Below are positions 7,037 to 15,076 of a DNA stretch of 41,382 bases, piece by piece. Origin of the DNA: an uncultured Eubacteriales bacterium (GTDB lineage: Bacteria > Bacillota > Clostridia > Lachnospirales > Lachnospiraceae); the NCBI GenBank assembly GCA_949292795.1, contig CASFBR010000015.1:1-41382 (forward strand), written 5' to 3'. Below the pieces are notes generated by a model. It saw only the letters and a program-made list of their open reading frames with translations, did not search any database and was not told the origin of the DNA. Numbering within the stretch: the first letter of the stretch is position 1; each line of letters starts with the position of its first letter. A program made the translations under genes and the position numbers.

Positions 7037-7927
7037 ATGGAACTGCAATTACAGCGTTTGTGTAAACAGTATGGGAAAAAATCCGCAGTTGATCATGTAA
7101 GCGTTCATTTAAGGCCCGGGGTATACGGCCTGCTTGGCGCAAACGGCGCGGGAAAAACAACATTAATGCGGATGATCTGCGGCATTTTAAAGCCCACCTC
7201 GGGAAGCATCCGCCTGGACGGAAGGACGATACAGGAGCTTGGTGAACGTTATTATACACATCTGGGCTATATGCCCCAGGAGTTCGGCTTTTATCCGGAT
7301 TTTACCGCCCGTGAGTTTATGCACTATATGGCAGCGGTCAAGGGGCTCAATAAGAAAAAAGCCAAAGCGCGGGCCGGACAATTACTTGAGCTGGTCAATC
7401 TGGGAGCTGCGGCAGATAAGAAAATCCGGTCGTTTTCCGGCGGGATGAAGCAGCGTCTCGGGATCGCGCAGGCTCAGCTAAATCATCCGGACATTCTGAT
7501 TTTAGATGAGCCGACCGCAGGGCTCGACCCGAAGGAGCGGGTGCGCTTCCGTAATCTGATTTCTGATTTTGCCAGAGATAAAATCGTGATTTTATCGACC
7601 CATATCGTGTCGGATGTTTCCTACATTGCGGATGTGATCCTGATCATGAAGCAGGGAAGAATTTTGATGCGCGAGCCTATGGAACATGTGACGGAAAGCA
7701 TCTGCGGTAAAGTGTGGGAAATTTGGGCCGATGAAAGGGAAGCAAAGCGGTATAGCCAGAAGCTTTGCGTTGTCCGCTTCCACCATGAAAATGGCCGGGT
7801 ACGTTTACGCATTGTAGCGGACAGCGCTCCGGCGCCGGATGCATACAATGTGGAGCCAAGCCTGGAAGATTTGTTTTTGTATTATTTTAATGAAGCTATG
7901 CACAGTGAAGGGAGTGAAAAACAGTGA
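7037..7927 (+). CDS. ABC-2 type transporter, ATP-binding subunit
   Basis: A 296-aa ATPase. Walker A is GANGAGKTTLM, the Q-loop is GYMPQEFGFYPDFTAREF, the signature is FSGGMKQRLGIAQAQ, Walker B is ILILDEPTAGLDP, and the switch histidine lies in LSTHIVSDV. The C-terminal 80 residues are the variable extension usual in drug or lantibiotic exporters. The start at 7037 follows AGGAGG at 7025-7030; the ATG at 7016 has no ribosome binding site. It energises the permease encoded next, with which it shares a GTGA overlap. Confidence 0.93.
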   Translation: MELQLQRLCKQYGKKSAVDHVSVHLRPGVYGLLGANGAGKTTLMRMICGILKPTSGSIRLDGRTIQELGERYYTHLGYMPQEFGFYPDFTAREFMHYMAAVKGLNKKKAKARAGQLLELVNLGAAADKKIRSFSGGMKQRLGIAQAQLNHPDILILDEPTAGLDPKERVRFRNLISDFARDKIVILSTHIVSDVSYIADVILIMKQGRILMREPMEHVTESICGKVWEIWADEREAKRYSQKLCVVRFHHENGRVRLRIVADSAPAPDAYNVEPSLEDLFLYYFNEAMHSEGSEKQ

Positions 7928-9156
7928 GCGCATTGGTGAAGTATGAATTTTTGAAAATTATACGGAAAAAATCGACATTGCTCATCATGGCGGCAAGCCT
8001 GCTTGTCACGGCTGTTTTTTTCGGCCTGCCGGTCGTACAGTTTCAGACCTACAATCAGGACGGCGTTGTCCGCGGGAGCAGGGGCATTGCCATTGAAAAA
8101 GAGCAGTATGCCAGGCTTTCAGTTGTGCTGACCAATACATACATTGCTGAAACAATTAAGGAAGTACAGGAGCTTTTTAAAGACCCAGAAAATGTCGGCT
8201 ATGACGGCTACGAACAATTTTTGATTGAAGACGCTTATTGGGATGGTATCGCGCCGCGGGAAAAGCTGCTGGATATGATTGCAAAAAATTATGCTCAGCC
8301 CAATGTCAGTGTAGGCTATAATGCGCTTGCCGATATGGATATTTCTGACGGAACGGATTTTTATCAGGCAAGACAGGATAAAATAGAAGCGCTGCTGAAC
8401 GATCCGGACAGGGGGCTGTCCGAAGAAGAAAAAGATTATTGGCGGAATATGGACAGCAAGGTTACAGTTCCTTTTCAATATGGTTACTTTGGCGGCTGGG
8501 AGGTGATCATAACAGCCTTTGAGCTTTTGATGTTTGCGATACTGGCCATCTGTATTGTGGTTGCGCCGGTCTTTTCCGGAGAATATCAGGCAGGAACAGA
8601 TGCCGTTCTTTTATCTGCCAAATATGGAAAAACAAGACTGACCACAGCAAAAGTGCTGGCGTCCCTCTTGTTTGGCGTGCTGGCTCTGACCGTCCATGTG
8701 GCGGCTGCATTTGCGCTGGTGCTGACCGCGTTTGGCGCAGACGGCTGGAATCTTCCGCTGCAGATTAACGGAACGGCTGTTCCATATCCGTGGAACTTTC
8801 TTGAAGCGGTGCTCATCCAGCTCGGTGTTATTTATCTTGTGCTGATTGCCATGATCGGGCTGACGCTTTTTTTATCAGCCCGGATGAAAAGTCCGTATCT
8901 TGTATTGATCGTTATTGTGCCGGTACTTTTTATCCCGATGTTCCTTTCACCCAACGGAACAAGCGGTATTTATAACAAGCTTATCTTTTTGACACCCTAT
9001 CAGTCACTGATTCCAAAATTTGGCTCCTACATTTCCTATCAGGCGGGGCCGGTCGTTTTGGATGCCTTTTGGATGAGAACCGTTGTATATGTGATACTGG
9101 CGCTGCTTTTGTTGCCTCTGTCCGGAAGAGGATTTAAAAAGCATCAGCCTGCATAA
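7924..9156 (+). CDS. ABC-2 type transporter, permease subunit
   Basis: A 410-aa membrane protein starting at a GTG that overlaps the ATPase stop. One membrane helix lies at about residues 20-38, followed by a long extracytoplasmic region (40-195) rich in Glu, Asp and Tyr. A cluster of five helices then runs from about 200 to the C-terminus (for example LLMFAILAICIVVAPVF and LVLIVIVPVLFIPMFL). This one-plus-five layout with a large first loop is typical of ABC-2 exporters. The substrate is unknown. The adjacent two-component system is the probable regulator. Confidence 0.88.
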   Translation: MSALVKYEFLKIIRKKSTLLIMAASLLVTAVFFGLPVVQFQTYNQDGVVRGSRGIAIEKEQYARLSVVLTNTYIAETIKEVQELFKDPENVGYDGYEQFLIEDAYWDGIAPREKLLDMIAKNYAQPNVSVGYNALADMDISDGTDFYQARQDKIEALLNDPDRGLSEEEKDYWRNMDSKVTVPFQYGYFGGWEVIITAFELLMFAILAICIVVAPVFSGEYQAGTDAVLLSAKYGKTRLTTAKVLASLLFGVLALTVHVAAAFALVLTAFGADGWNLPLQINGTAVPYPWNFLEAVLIQLGVIYLVLIAMIGLTLFLSARMKSPYLVLIVIVPVLFIPMFLSPNGTSGIYNKLIFLTPYQSLIPKFGSYISYQAGPVVLDAFWMRTVVYVILALLLLPLSGRGFKKHQPA

Positions 9157-9213
9157 GCTAAAGCCGGCCGCAGCCTGATCGTTATAAATATGTAGAAATG
9201 ACGTTTCTTAGAC

Positions 9214-9242
9214 TTGACATTGAATTTTAATAGTGTTATATT
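9214..9242 (+). promoter_or_regulatory. Promoter of the J-protein gene
   Basis: TTGACA at 9214-9219 and TATATT at 9237-9242 with a 17-base spacer, about 80 bases before the start codon. No CIRCE element (TTAGCACTC-N9-GAGTGCTAA) is present, so HrcA control is unlikely. Confidence 0.75.
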
Positions 9243-9328
9243 ACAAATAGAACAGATATAACATTATTTCAAGCATATACTGCAAATCAGGCGGTATTGA
9301 TGTGGATTTAAGATAGAGGGTGATGATC

Positions 9329-10354
9329 ATGGCACAAAAAAGGGATTATTATGAAATTCTTGGAGTAAGTAAAGGCGCCGATGAGGCTGCCATAAAAAAA
9401 GCATATCGAAAGCTGGCTAAAAAATATCATCCGGACACAAATGCAGGAGACCCGAAGGCTGAGCAGATGTTTAAAGATATTACAGAGGCATATTCTGTAC
9501 TGAGCGATCCAAAAAAACGAAAGCTTTACGATCAGTTTGGCCATGCGGCCTTTGACGGGAGTGCTGCCGGAGGCCAGGCATATCAGGGCGGCTTTGACGG
9601 CTTCGGGCACGCAGGTACAGACGGGTACCATACATGGCATTTTGAAGGCGGCGATGCCGATGATATTTTCGGTGATCTGTTTGGCGATCTTTTCGGAAAG
9701 AAAGGCGGCAAAAGCGGTGCGTCCCGGAATTTTGGGGGCGGCCGTTATTACAGTCAGGACGGCTTCTTTGGCGGAAATTTTGGAGGCAGCCGGGGATTTT
9801 CATCCAGAGGGCAGGATTTGAACGCGGATATTTCCGTGAGCTTTAACGATGCGGCCTTTGGCTGTGATAAGGTGATCCAGCTTAAGGATTCCGGCGGAAA
9901 AGTGCAGTCTCTTAAGATTCATATTCCGGCCGGTATTGATGATGGAAAGACGATCCGTCTGCGGGGCAAGGGCGCGGCCGGTGCTGGCGGCGGCGAAGCC
10001 GGAGACCTTCTGATCTGTGTACATGTTGAGAGCCGGCCGGACTTTGAACGTAAGGGAATGGATGTTTATTCAACGGTTCAGATACCGTTTACCGTGGCTG
10101 TTTTTGGCGGCGAAGCGATCATCCCCACATTAAGCGGGCAGGTTCAGGTCAATATCAGGCCGGGAACGCAGTCAGGCACAAAAATAAGGCTTAAAGGGAA
10201 GGGCATTGTTTCCATGAAAGACCCTTCAAGCTATGGCGACCAGTATGCGGTCGTAGAGATTCAGGTACCGCGCTATTTAAGCCGGGAAGCCCGGCAGAAG
10301 CTTAAGGAATTTGAGGAAGCCTGCCGTCATTCCTCTGGCTTTGGAGCGGCATAA
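9329..10354 (+). CDS. DnaJ-type co-chaperone without zinc finger (CbpA-like)
   Basis: A 341-aa J-protein. The J-domain (6-70) has the HPD motif at residues 34-36 and the DYYEILGV opening. A Gly/Phe-rich linker (about 75-165) follows, very rich in GG, GF and DGF, then two C-terminal beta-barrel domains ([37 protein letters not shown]). The four CxxCxGxG zinc repeats of true DnaJ are absent, making it a class B protein. It stimulates DnaK ATPase and delivers clients. AGAGGG precedes the ATG at 9329; in-frame starts at 9320 and 9323 are too close to it. It stands alone, with no dnaK or grpE nearby. Confidence 0.9.
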   Translation: MAQKRDYYEILGVSKGADEAAIKKAYRKLAKKYHPDTNAGDPKAEQMFKDITEAYSVLSDPKKRKLYDQFGHAAFDGSAAGGQAYQGGFDGFGHAGTDGYHTWHFEGGDADDIFGDLFGDLFGKKGGKSGASRNFGGGRYYSQDGFFGGNFGGSRGFSSRGQDLNADISVSFNDAAFGCDKVIQLKDSGGKVQSLKIHIPAGIDDGKTIRLRGKGAAGAGGGEAGDLLICVHVESRPDFERKGMDVYSTVQIPFTVAVFGGEAIIPTLSGQVQVNIRPGTQSGTKIRLKGKGIVSMKDPSSYGDQYAVVEIQVPRYLSREARQKLKEFEEACRHSSGFGAA

Positions 10355-10371
10355 TCGTCCGGCTTTGGAAC
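10331..10371 (+). repeat. Duplicated 3' end of the J-protein gene
   Basis: The last codons before the stop (10331-10347, coding SSGFG) recur imperfectly just after it at 10355-10371 (14 of 17 bases, again reading SSGFG in frame). It looks like a small tandem duplication spanning the stop codon. Confidence 0.5.
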
Positions 10372-10464
10372 TGTATGCGCCTCTAACTTTGCCGCAGCGT
10401 GATGCCCTGGCCTTTGTGCCGCATAATGGCTGGTATGCAGGTAAACAAGTAAATCGTGTCCAGC

Positions 10465-10503
10465 GGAAATCAGAAATGGAAATCAGAAATGAAAATCAGA
10501 AAC
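10465..10503 (+). repeat. Three tandem copies of a 13-bp unit
   Basis: GGAAATCAGAAAT occurs at 10465 and 10478, with a variant at 10491, running into the terminator hairpin. It is short and AT-rich and probably arose by slippage. Confidence 0.8.
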
Positions 10504-10530
10504 GGTGTAGCTTTGGCTATGCCGTTTTTT
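10501..10530 (+). terminator. Intrinsic terminator of the J-protein gene
   Basis: AACGGTGTAGC and GCTATGCCGTT form an imperfect hairpin around TTTG, followed by TTTTTT to 10530. Repeat copy A begins immediately after the T-run. Confidence 0.75.
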
Positions 10531-10684
10531 GTGCGATACGCCCGTCGGACGGTGCTGCGTGCCGGTGGCACGCGCCCTGCACCGACCGAAGCAAAGCGAA
10601 GACCCGCCGTGCTTGCACGGGCGGGCATCCGACGGGCAACGGTCATCGAGTGGCAATGCCGCGAGATGAGCGAGGCATCGCGGG
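10531..10684 (+). repeat. GC-rich structured repeat, copy A
   Basis: An element of about 150 bases with a diverged second copy at 26038-26189 in the same orientation. CCCGTCGGA (10541) can pair with TCCGACGGG (10628), enclosing two hairpins: GCGTGCC-GGT-GGCACGC at 10557-10573 and CCCGCCGTGC-TT-GCACGGGCGGG at 10603-10625. Both copies start right after a terminator T-run with TGTGCG. Frames read through it on the + strand but show no protein-like composition. It may be a palindromic intergenic repeat family or a structured RNA tail; the genome-wide copy number would tell. Confidence 0.75.
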
Positions 10685-10724
10685 AATCGGGTAGGGGAAG
10701 GAATCTTCCCCTACCCGATTCCCG
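10681..10724. repeat. Perfect 20-bp inverted repeat
   Basis: CGGGAATCGGGTAGGGGAAG at 10681-10700 is followed by GAAT and then its exact reverse complement at 10705-10724. There is no T-run on the + strand, so it is not a normal terminator. It overlaps the right end of repeat copy A and is missing from copy B. Confidence 0.9.
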
Positions 10725-10781
10725 TCAAAATAGTCAAAATACAGATGGAATATTTGTGGTAAATGGACAGCACATTCAGAC

Positions 10782-10809
10782 TTGATTTTTAGGGTGTGTG
10801 TGATATAAT
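10782..10809 (+). promoter_or_regulatory. Promoter of the ptb-buk-vor operon
   Basis: TTGATT at 10782-10787 and TATAAT at 10804-10809 with a 16-base spacer and an extended -10 (TGATATAAT). It leaves a leader of about 140 bases, which contains ATCTTGCAAGAT, a perfect short palindrome. I recognise no riboswitch in it. Confidence 0.75.
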
Positions 10810-10956
10810 AAAAACATAAAATCTTGCAAGATATATAATACATGATTCAGAGAACGATGCAAGAAGAAATAAGTTGTATGATAAATATGAAAGCTCTTAT
10901 GGGGATGACGATAGACCATGGGAGACACAAAACAGCAGTCAGAAAGGAGACGTGTT

Positions 10957-11862
10957 ATGGTATTCACAAATTATGAGCAGCTCATCAATAAGGTGAAGGG
11001 CTACCCTGAAAGAAAGCGTATGGCTGTGGCGGCAGCAGGCGATGAGCACACTCTGGAGGCCGTTATGCACGCCCGTGCGGAAGGCATCGTCGATCCGATA
11101 CTTGTGGGTGATAAAGCGGAGATTGAGCGTATTCTTAAGGAGATGGGCGAGAGCGTTCCTCAGGAACACATCTATGATTATCCGGACGTAAAGGCGGCTG
11201 CGGAGTATGCCGTGCAGCTTGTGCGCGAAGGCAGGGCCGATTTCCTGATGAAGGGCAAGCTGGACACCGCGGTGATCTTAAAAGCGGTTGTCAATAAGGA
11301 GCACGGTCTTGGTCAGGGACGTACGATGTCGCATTTTACGATGTTTGAAGTGCCTTCCTATCATAAGATTCTTGTAGCCGTGGACGGCGGCATGGTAACC
11401 TATCCGACGCTGGAGCAGAAGAAGGACATTATTAATAATACAGTGGAAACGCTTGTGGCTATGGGCTATACATGTCCGAAGGTCGGCGTGCTGGCCTGTG
11501 TGGAAAAGGTGAACCCGAAGATGCCCGAGACGATCGAAGCCAATGAATTAAAAGAAATGAATCAGCGCGGCGAGATTAAAAACTGTATCGTTGAAGGCCC
11601 GATTTCCTATGACTGCGCGGTAAATAAAGAGATTGCTGATTTTAAAGGCTATAAAAGCCCTGTGGCCGGTGATGTGGATATTCTGATTGCGCCGAACATC
11701 CATGCCGGAAATATTATGGGCAAGATGTTCGTATGCAGCTGCGGCGCCCGTATGGCAGGCTTTATCGTCGGCGCAAAATGCCCAATCGTCCTGACCTCGA
11801 GAGGCTCGTCTGCTGAAGAGAAATATCTGTCGATCGTTGTCTGTGCGGCAGCGGCAAAATAG
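10957..11862 (+). CDS. ptb: Phosphate butyryltransferase (phosphotransbutyrylase)
   Basis: A 301-aa enzyme of the phosphate acetyl/butyryltransferase family that exchanges CoA for phosphate on short acyl-CoAs. Family segments include the DPILVGDKAEIERIL strand, ADFLMKGKLDTAVILKAV, SHFTMFEVP, and the C-terminal GAKCPIVLTSRGSSAEEKYLS. The ATG at 10957 has AGGAG eight bases upstream; a longer frame back to 10918 lacks one. Ptb differs from acetyl-specific Pta mainly in length and sequence, and pairing with butyrate kinase directly downstream supports Ptb. In this operon it probably acts on isobutyryl-, 2-methylbutyryl- or isovaleryl-CoA from the Vor enzyme. Confidence 0.93.
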   Translation: MVFTNYEQLINKVKGYPERKRMAVAAAGDEHTLEAVMHARAEGIVDPILVGDKAEIERILKEMGESVPQEHIYDYPDVKAAAEYAVQLVREGRADFLMKGKLDTAVILKAVVNKEHGLGQGRTMSHFTMFEVPSYHKILVAVDGGMVTYPTLEQKKDIINNTVETLVAMGYTCPKVGVLACVEKVNPKMPETIEANELKEMNQRGEIKNCIVEGPISYDCAVNKEIADFKGYKSPVAGDVDILIAPNIHAGNIMGKMFVCSCGARMAGFIVGAKCPIVLTSRGSSAEEKYLSIVVCAAAAK

Positions 11863-11872
11863 GAGGTTGTTT

Positions 11873-12946
11873 ATGGAAAAATTACTGATTATTAATCCAG
11901 GCTCCACATCTACAAAAATTGCAGTTTACGATGGTGAGACGCCGCTGTTTGTGGAGAGCATCACGCATACGGCCCAGGAGCTTGAAAAGTATGACGCCCT
12001 TGTCGATCAGTTTGAATTTCGCAAGGACCTGGTTATTGGAGCGATGGAAGCGCATGGGATTATCGTCAAGGACCTGACAGCGATCGTAGCCCGCGGCGGA
12101 CTGCTGCCTCCGATCAAGGCCGGCGCCTATGAAGTGAATGAAGATATGGTATGGCAGCTAAAGTATGCGCCGGCACACGAGCATGCCTCCAATTTAGGGG
12201 CACTGATCGCCTATGCGATCTCTGAAAAGGCACATATCCCGGCCTATATTTATGACGGTGTGACGGTAGATGAGATGCTGCCAATTCTTAAGGTGACAGG
12301 GCTGACCTTTATGGAGCGCGAGGGCAGAGGCCATAACTTAAACATGCGCGCTGCGGCGATGCGCTATGCCCGCGAGCATCATAAAGCCTATAAAGACTGT
12401 ACGCTGATCGTTGTCCATCTTGGCGGAGGCATTTCCGTAAGCCTTCACCATGACGGGAAAGTGGCAGATATTATCAATGATGATGAGGGCCCCTTCGCAC
12501 CGGAGCGCTCCGGCGGACTGCCGCTGTTTCAGGTGATCGATATGATGACCAGCGGCAAGTACGACCATAAATCAGCGATGAAGCTGGTTAAGACCCAGGG
12601 CGGTCTTATGGCGCACCTCGGAACGAATGATACCCGTGTGGTTCAGAAGATGATCGATGACGGCGATGAACACGCCCGGTTTATCTATGAGGCGATGGCT
12701 CTGAGCGTTGCCAGAAATATTGCAAAGGAAGCGCCGGTTGTCTGCGGCAAGGTGGAGGCGATCGTGCTCACCGGAGGTATTGCCTATTCTGAGCTGTTTA
12801 CAAATATGGTCAGGGAGCGGGTCGAATTTTTAGCACCGGTCGTCATCTATCCCGGTGAAAATGAGATGGAGTCTCTGGCATTGGGCGGCCTGCGTGTACT
12901 GCGCGGGGGGGAGAAGGCAAGGAAATTTGTAAAGGTCGTTAAATAA
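11873..12946 (+). CDS. buk: Butyrate kinase
   Basis: A 357-aa acyl kinase of the acetate/butyrate kinase (ASKHA) superfamily that makes ATP from acyl-phosphate and ADP. The phosphate-binding opening INPGSTSTKIAVYDG, the VARGGLLPPIKAGAYEVN segment, the glycine-rich VHLGGGISVSLH and the ATP-site VLTGGIAYSELF are present, as in Buk rather than AckA. The ATG at 11873 follows AGGAGG and lies 10 bases after the ptb stop. With Ptb it gives substrate-level phosphorylation. Branched-chain acyl substrates are likely here because the operon continues into a 2-oxoacid oxidoreductase and has no butyryl-CoA synthesis genes. Confidence 0.95.
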   Translation: MEKLLIINPGSTSTKIAVYDGETPLFVESITHTAQELEKYDALVDQFEFRKDLVIGAMEAHGIIVKDLTAIVARGGLLPPIKAGAYEVNEDMVWQLKYAPAHEHASNLGALIAYAISEKAHIPAYIYDGVTVDEMLPILKVTGLTFMEREGRGHNLNMRAAAMRYAREHHKAYKDCTLIVVHLGGGISVSLHHDGKVADIINDDEGPFAPERSGGLPLFQVIDMMTSGKYDHKSAMKLVKTQGGLMAHLGTNDTRVVQKMIDDGDEHARFIYEAMALSVARNIAKEAPVVCGKVEAIVLTGGIAYSELFTNMVRERVEFLAPVVIYPGENEMESLALGGLRVLRGGEKARKFVKVVK

Positions 12947-12990
12947 ATGCTTTGACGCGCTGTGCGCGGCCTAACGATGCCCCGGGGCTG

Positions 12991-13020
12991 CGGCCGCAGA
13001 TATTGAGGCGGCTGCGGCCG
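12991..13020 (+). other. GC-rich hairpin between buk and the NTPase gene
   Basis: CGGCCGCAG at 12991-12999 and CTGCGGCCG at 13012-13020 form a perfect 9-bp stem, followed by a short T-run. It could attenuate or process the operon transcript between buk and the genes after it. Confidence 0.55.
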
Positions 13021-13046
13021 TGGCTTTTATCGAAAGGGTAAAAAAT

Positions 13047-13739
13047 ATGAGCGGATTTGTAAAAGGTTTGATCGGGAATAAAACAAATTTTGTATTTATC
13101 GGTGAGGCTGGCAGCGGCAAGAGCGAGCTTGCCATTAATTTTGCCGGAATGCTGGCGGCTCTTGGTGATAAACCGGTTCATTTTTTCGATATGGATATGA
13201 CAAAGCCACTGTTTCGTTCCAGAGATGTCATCGGTGAGATCACAGCCATGGGCGTGCATTTTCATCATGAGGAGCAGTTTTATGATGCCCCTGTTTTGGT
13301 CGGCGGTGTGAATATGCGGCTGAAGGATGAAAACAGCTATGTTGTCATGGATGTGGGCGGCGACCATATCGGCGCCCGCGCCATCGGCGGCTATGCGCCA
13401 AGGCTGAACAGGTCAGATACGATGGTCTATTATGTGCTCAATGCTTTTCGGCCATGGTCGGCGGACATTGAACATATTGACGGCACATTGGGGACGATTC
13501 TTGGGACATCCCATATCCGGCTGGAAAATGTTCACCTGGTTAATAATCCAAACACAGGCGTGACAACCACAGCGGAGGAGTTCCTTGAAGGCTTAAAGCG
13601 TATGGAGGATATTGTCGGCCCGTATAAGCCGGTGGATTTTGCCTGCGTCCGCGAGGAGCTTTATGAAACGGTTAAAAATAAAACGTCAGTGCCGGTAATA
13701 CCGATACATCTGTATCTGACGTATCCATGGATAGAATAA
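13047..13739 (+). CDS. Uncharacterised P-loop NTPase of the ptb-buk-vor operon
   Basis: A 230-aa protein with a Walker A motif GEAGSGKSELAINFA near residues 19-33, FFDMDMTKPLFRSRD about 25 residues later (ParA/MinD/ArsA-like deviant strand), and a Walker B-like VVMDVGGDHIGARAIGGY. The overall form resembles small SIMIBI-class ATPases. I do not recognise a named family. GAAAGGG precedes the ATG at 13047. It is co-oriented between buk and vorD and so probably serves the pathway, for example in cofactor or Fe-S insertion or regulation, but that is inference. The second acidic residue of Walker B is replaced by Gly-Gly. Confidence 0.7.
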   Translation: MSGFVKGLIGNKTNFVFIGEAGSGKSELAINFAGMLAALGDKPVHFFDMDMTKPLFRSRDVIGEITAMGVHFHHEEQFYDAPVLVGGVNMRLKDENSYVVMDVGGDHIGARAIGGYAPRLNRSDTMVYYVLNAFRPWSADIEHIDGTLGTILGTSHIRLENVHLVNNPNTGVTTTAEEFLEGLKRMEDIVGPYKPVDFACVREELYETVKNKTSVPVIPIHLYLTYPWIE

Positions 13740-13767
13740 TTATAAAAAAGAGGAGGACAAGGTCGAG

Positions 13768-13971
13768 ATGGCAAAAGTAACGGTTCGATCAGAAAGCTGT
13801 AAAAGCTGCGGATACTGTATCAAGTTTTGTCCAAAGGGCGTACTTGCCGTGGGAGATAAGGTGAACTCCAAAGGCTATGAGTATGTAGTGCCCGTGAATA
13901 TGGAGGCATGTATTGCCTGCTGCATGTGTGCGCGAATGTGTCCGGACGCTGCGATTGAAGTGTACAAGTAG
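13768..13971 (+). CDS. vorD: 2-oxoacid:ferredoxin oxidoreductase, ferredoxin-like (delta) subunit
   Basis: A 67-aa 2[4Fe-4S] ferredoxin. Both cluster motifs are complete: SCKSCGYCIKFCP near the N-terminus and CIACCMCARMCP near the C-terminus. It carries electrons from the thiamine-bound intermediate to external ferredoxin. AGAGGAGG precedes the ATG, and the next subunit follows after 14 bases. The order delta-alpha-beta-gamma is that of VorDBAC/KorDABC complexes. Confidence 0.9.
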   Translation: MAKVTVRSESCKSCGYCIKFCPKGVLAVGDKVNSKGYEYVVPVNMEACIACCMCARMCPDAAIEVYK

Positions 13972-13985
13972 AGGAGGTCAAAAAA

Positions 13986-15062
13986 ATGGCAAGAGTATTT
14001 ATGAAAGGCTGCGAAGCCATTGCTGAGGCTGCGGTTCGGGCAGGCTGCCGGTTTTTTGCCGGATACCCCATTACGCCGCAGAATGAGATACCGGAATATT
14101 TTTCAAGAAGATTACCGGAAGTAGGCGGTACATTTGTACAGGGTGAAAGTGAAGTCGCTTCCGTGAACATGGTCTATGGCGCGGCCAGTGCAGGAACCCG
14201 TTCCATGACAAGCTCTTCAAGCCCCGGAATTGCCTTAAAGAGCGAAGGGATTTCCTACTGCGCGTCCGCAAGGATTCCGATGGTGTATGCGAATGTATCT
14301 CGCGGGGGCCCGGGCGTAGGTTCCATCCAGCCGGCTCAGATGGATTATTTTCAGGCAACCAAGGCATCCGGCAACGGCGGATTTGAGATGCTTGTATTCG
14401 CTCCGTCTACGGTGCAGGAAGCTGTGGATATGACATACAATGCTTTTGATTATGCGGACCGTGACCGTAATCCGGTGCTGATTCTTTGCGACGGCGTGAT
14501 CGGAACAATGATGGAGCCGGTCGTGCTTCCACAGATGAAATCCGACGCGGAAGTCGCTGCCATCAAGGAATCCAAAAAGAGCTGGGCATGTATCGGCCAC
14601 AGCCTGGATACACAGCGCTCCTGGATCGAACCGGGACACTGGCGCACTGAGGATATGCAAAAAGCCAATGAGGATGCGGCAGCTATGTATGAGCGCTGGG
14701 CCAGAGAGGATGTCCAGGTCGAAGAGTATCGTGTGGAGGACGCCGAGGTCATTATTGCAGCCTATGGTATATCTGCCCGGATTTCCAAATCCGTGGTAGA
14801 TGTGCTGCGGGCTGAAGGCAAAAAGATCGGTCTGATCCGTCCGATCACGGTACATCCGTTCCCGTATGCTTCCTTTGAAAAACTGGACTATGGCAGAGTG
14901 AAGGCAATTCTCGATGTGGAAATGTCCATTCCTGCCCAGATGATCTATGATGTGAAGATGGCTGTCAAAGACCGTGCGCCAATCACAGCCTGCCTGTGCT
15001 CCGGCGGCAATGTAATGAAGCGCGAGACTGTCCTTGAAGCGGCCAGAAAGCTTTTTGAATAG
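13986..15062 (+). CDS. vorB: 2-oxoacid:ferredoxin oxidoreductase, alpha subunit (VorB-like)
   Basis: A 358-aa subunit with the pyruvate-ferredoxin oxidoreductase domain I pattern. AGYPITPQNEIPEYFSRRLP and FVQGESEVASVNMVYGAASA contact thiamine pyrophosphate, and SRGGPGVGSIQPAQMDYFQA follows. The C-terminal region (IIAAYGISARISKSVVDVLR, GLIRPITVHPFP) is domain II. It is the size of four-subunit enzymes for branched-chain 2-oxoacids (Vor) or 2-oxoglutarate (Kor). The ptb-buk genes in the same operon favour branched-chain acids, since the product must be an acyl-CoA that Ptb can use; the sequence alone does not settle it. Confidence 0.88.
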   Translation: MARVFMKGCEAIAEAAVRAGCRFFAGYPITPQNEIPEYFSRRLPEVGGTFVQGESEVASVNMVYGAASAGTRSMTSSSSPGIALKSEGISYCASARIPMVYANVSRGGPGVGSIQPAQMDYFQATKASGNGGFEMLVFAPSTVQEAVDMTYNAFDYADRDRNPVLILCDGVIGTMMEPVVLPQMKSDAEVAAIKESKKSWACIGHSLDTQRSWIEPGHWRTEDMQKANEDAAAMYERWAREDVQVEEYRVEDAEVIIAAYGISARISKSVVDVLRAEGKKIGLIRPITVHPFPYASFEKLDYGRVKAILDVEMSIPAQMIYDVKMAVKDRAPITACLCSGGNVMKRETVLEAARKLFE

Positions 15063-15076
15063 GAGGATGCGTCAAT

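Noticed and set aside
9157-9328. CIRCE heat-shock operator before the J-protein gene
   Set aside because: No TTAGCACTC/GAGTGCTAA inverted repeat; only an ordinary sigma-A promoter.
9480-9803. Long minus-strand frames opposite the J-protein gene, purL, vor and ABC genes
   Set aside because: Shadow frames of GC-biased codons in real genes; no domains and no start signals.
10311-10785. Two overlapping + strand frames of 109 and 127 aa after the J-protein gene
   Set aside because: They run through the 13-bp tandem repeat, the terminator and structured repeat A. Composition is Arg/Ala-rich with no start signal, and the hairpins explain the sequence.
10957-12946. Acetate pathway (pta-ackA) instead of ptb-buk
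   Set aside because: Lengths (301 and 357 aa) and motifs match Ptb and Buk; AckA is about 400 aa with different motifs.
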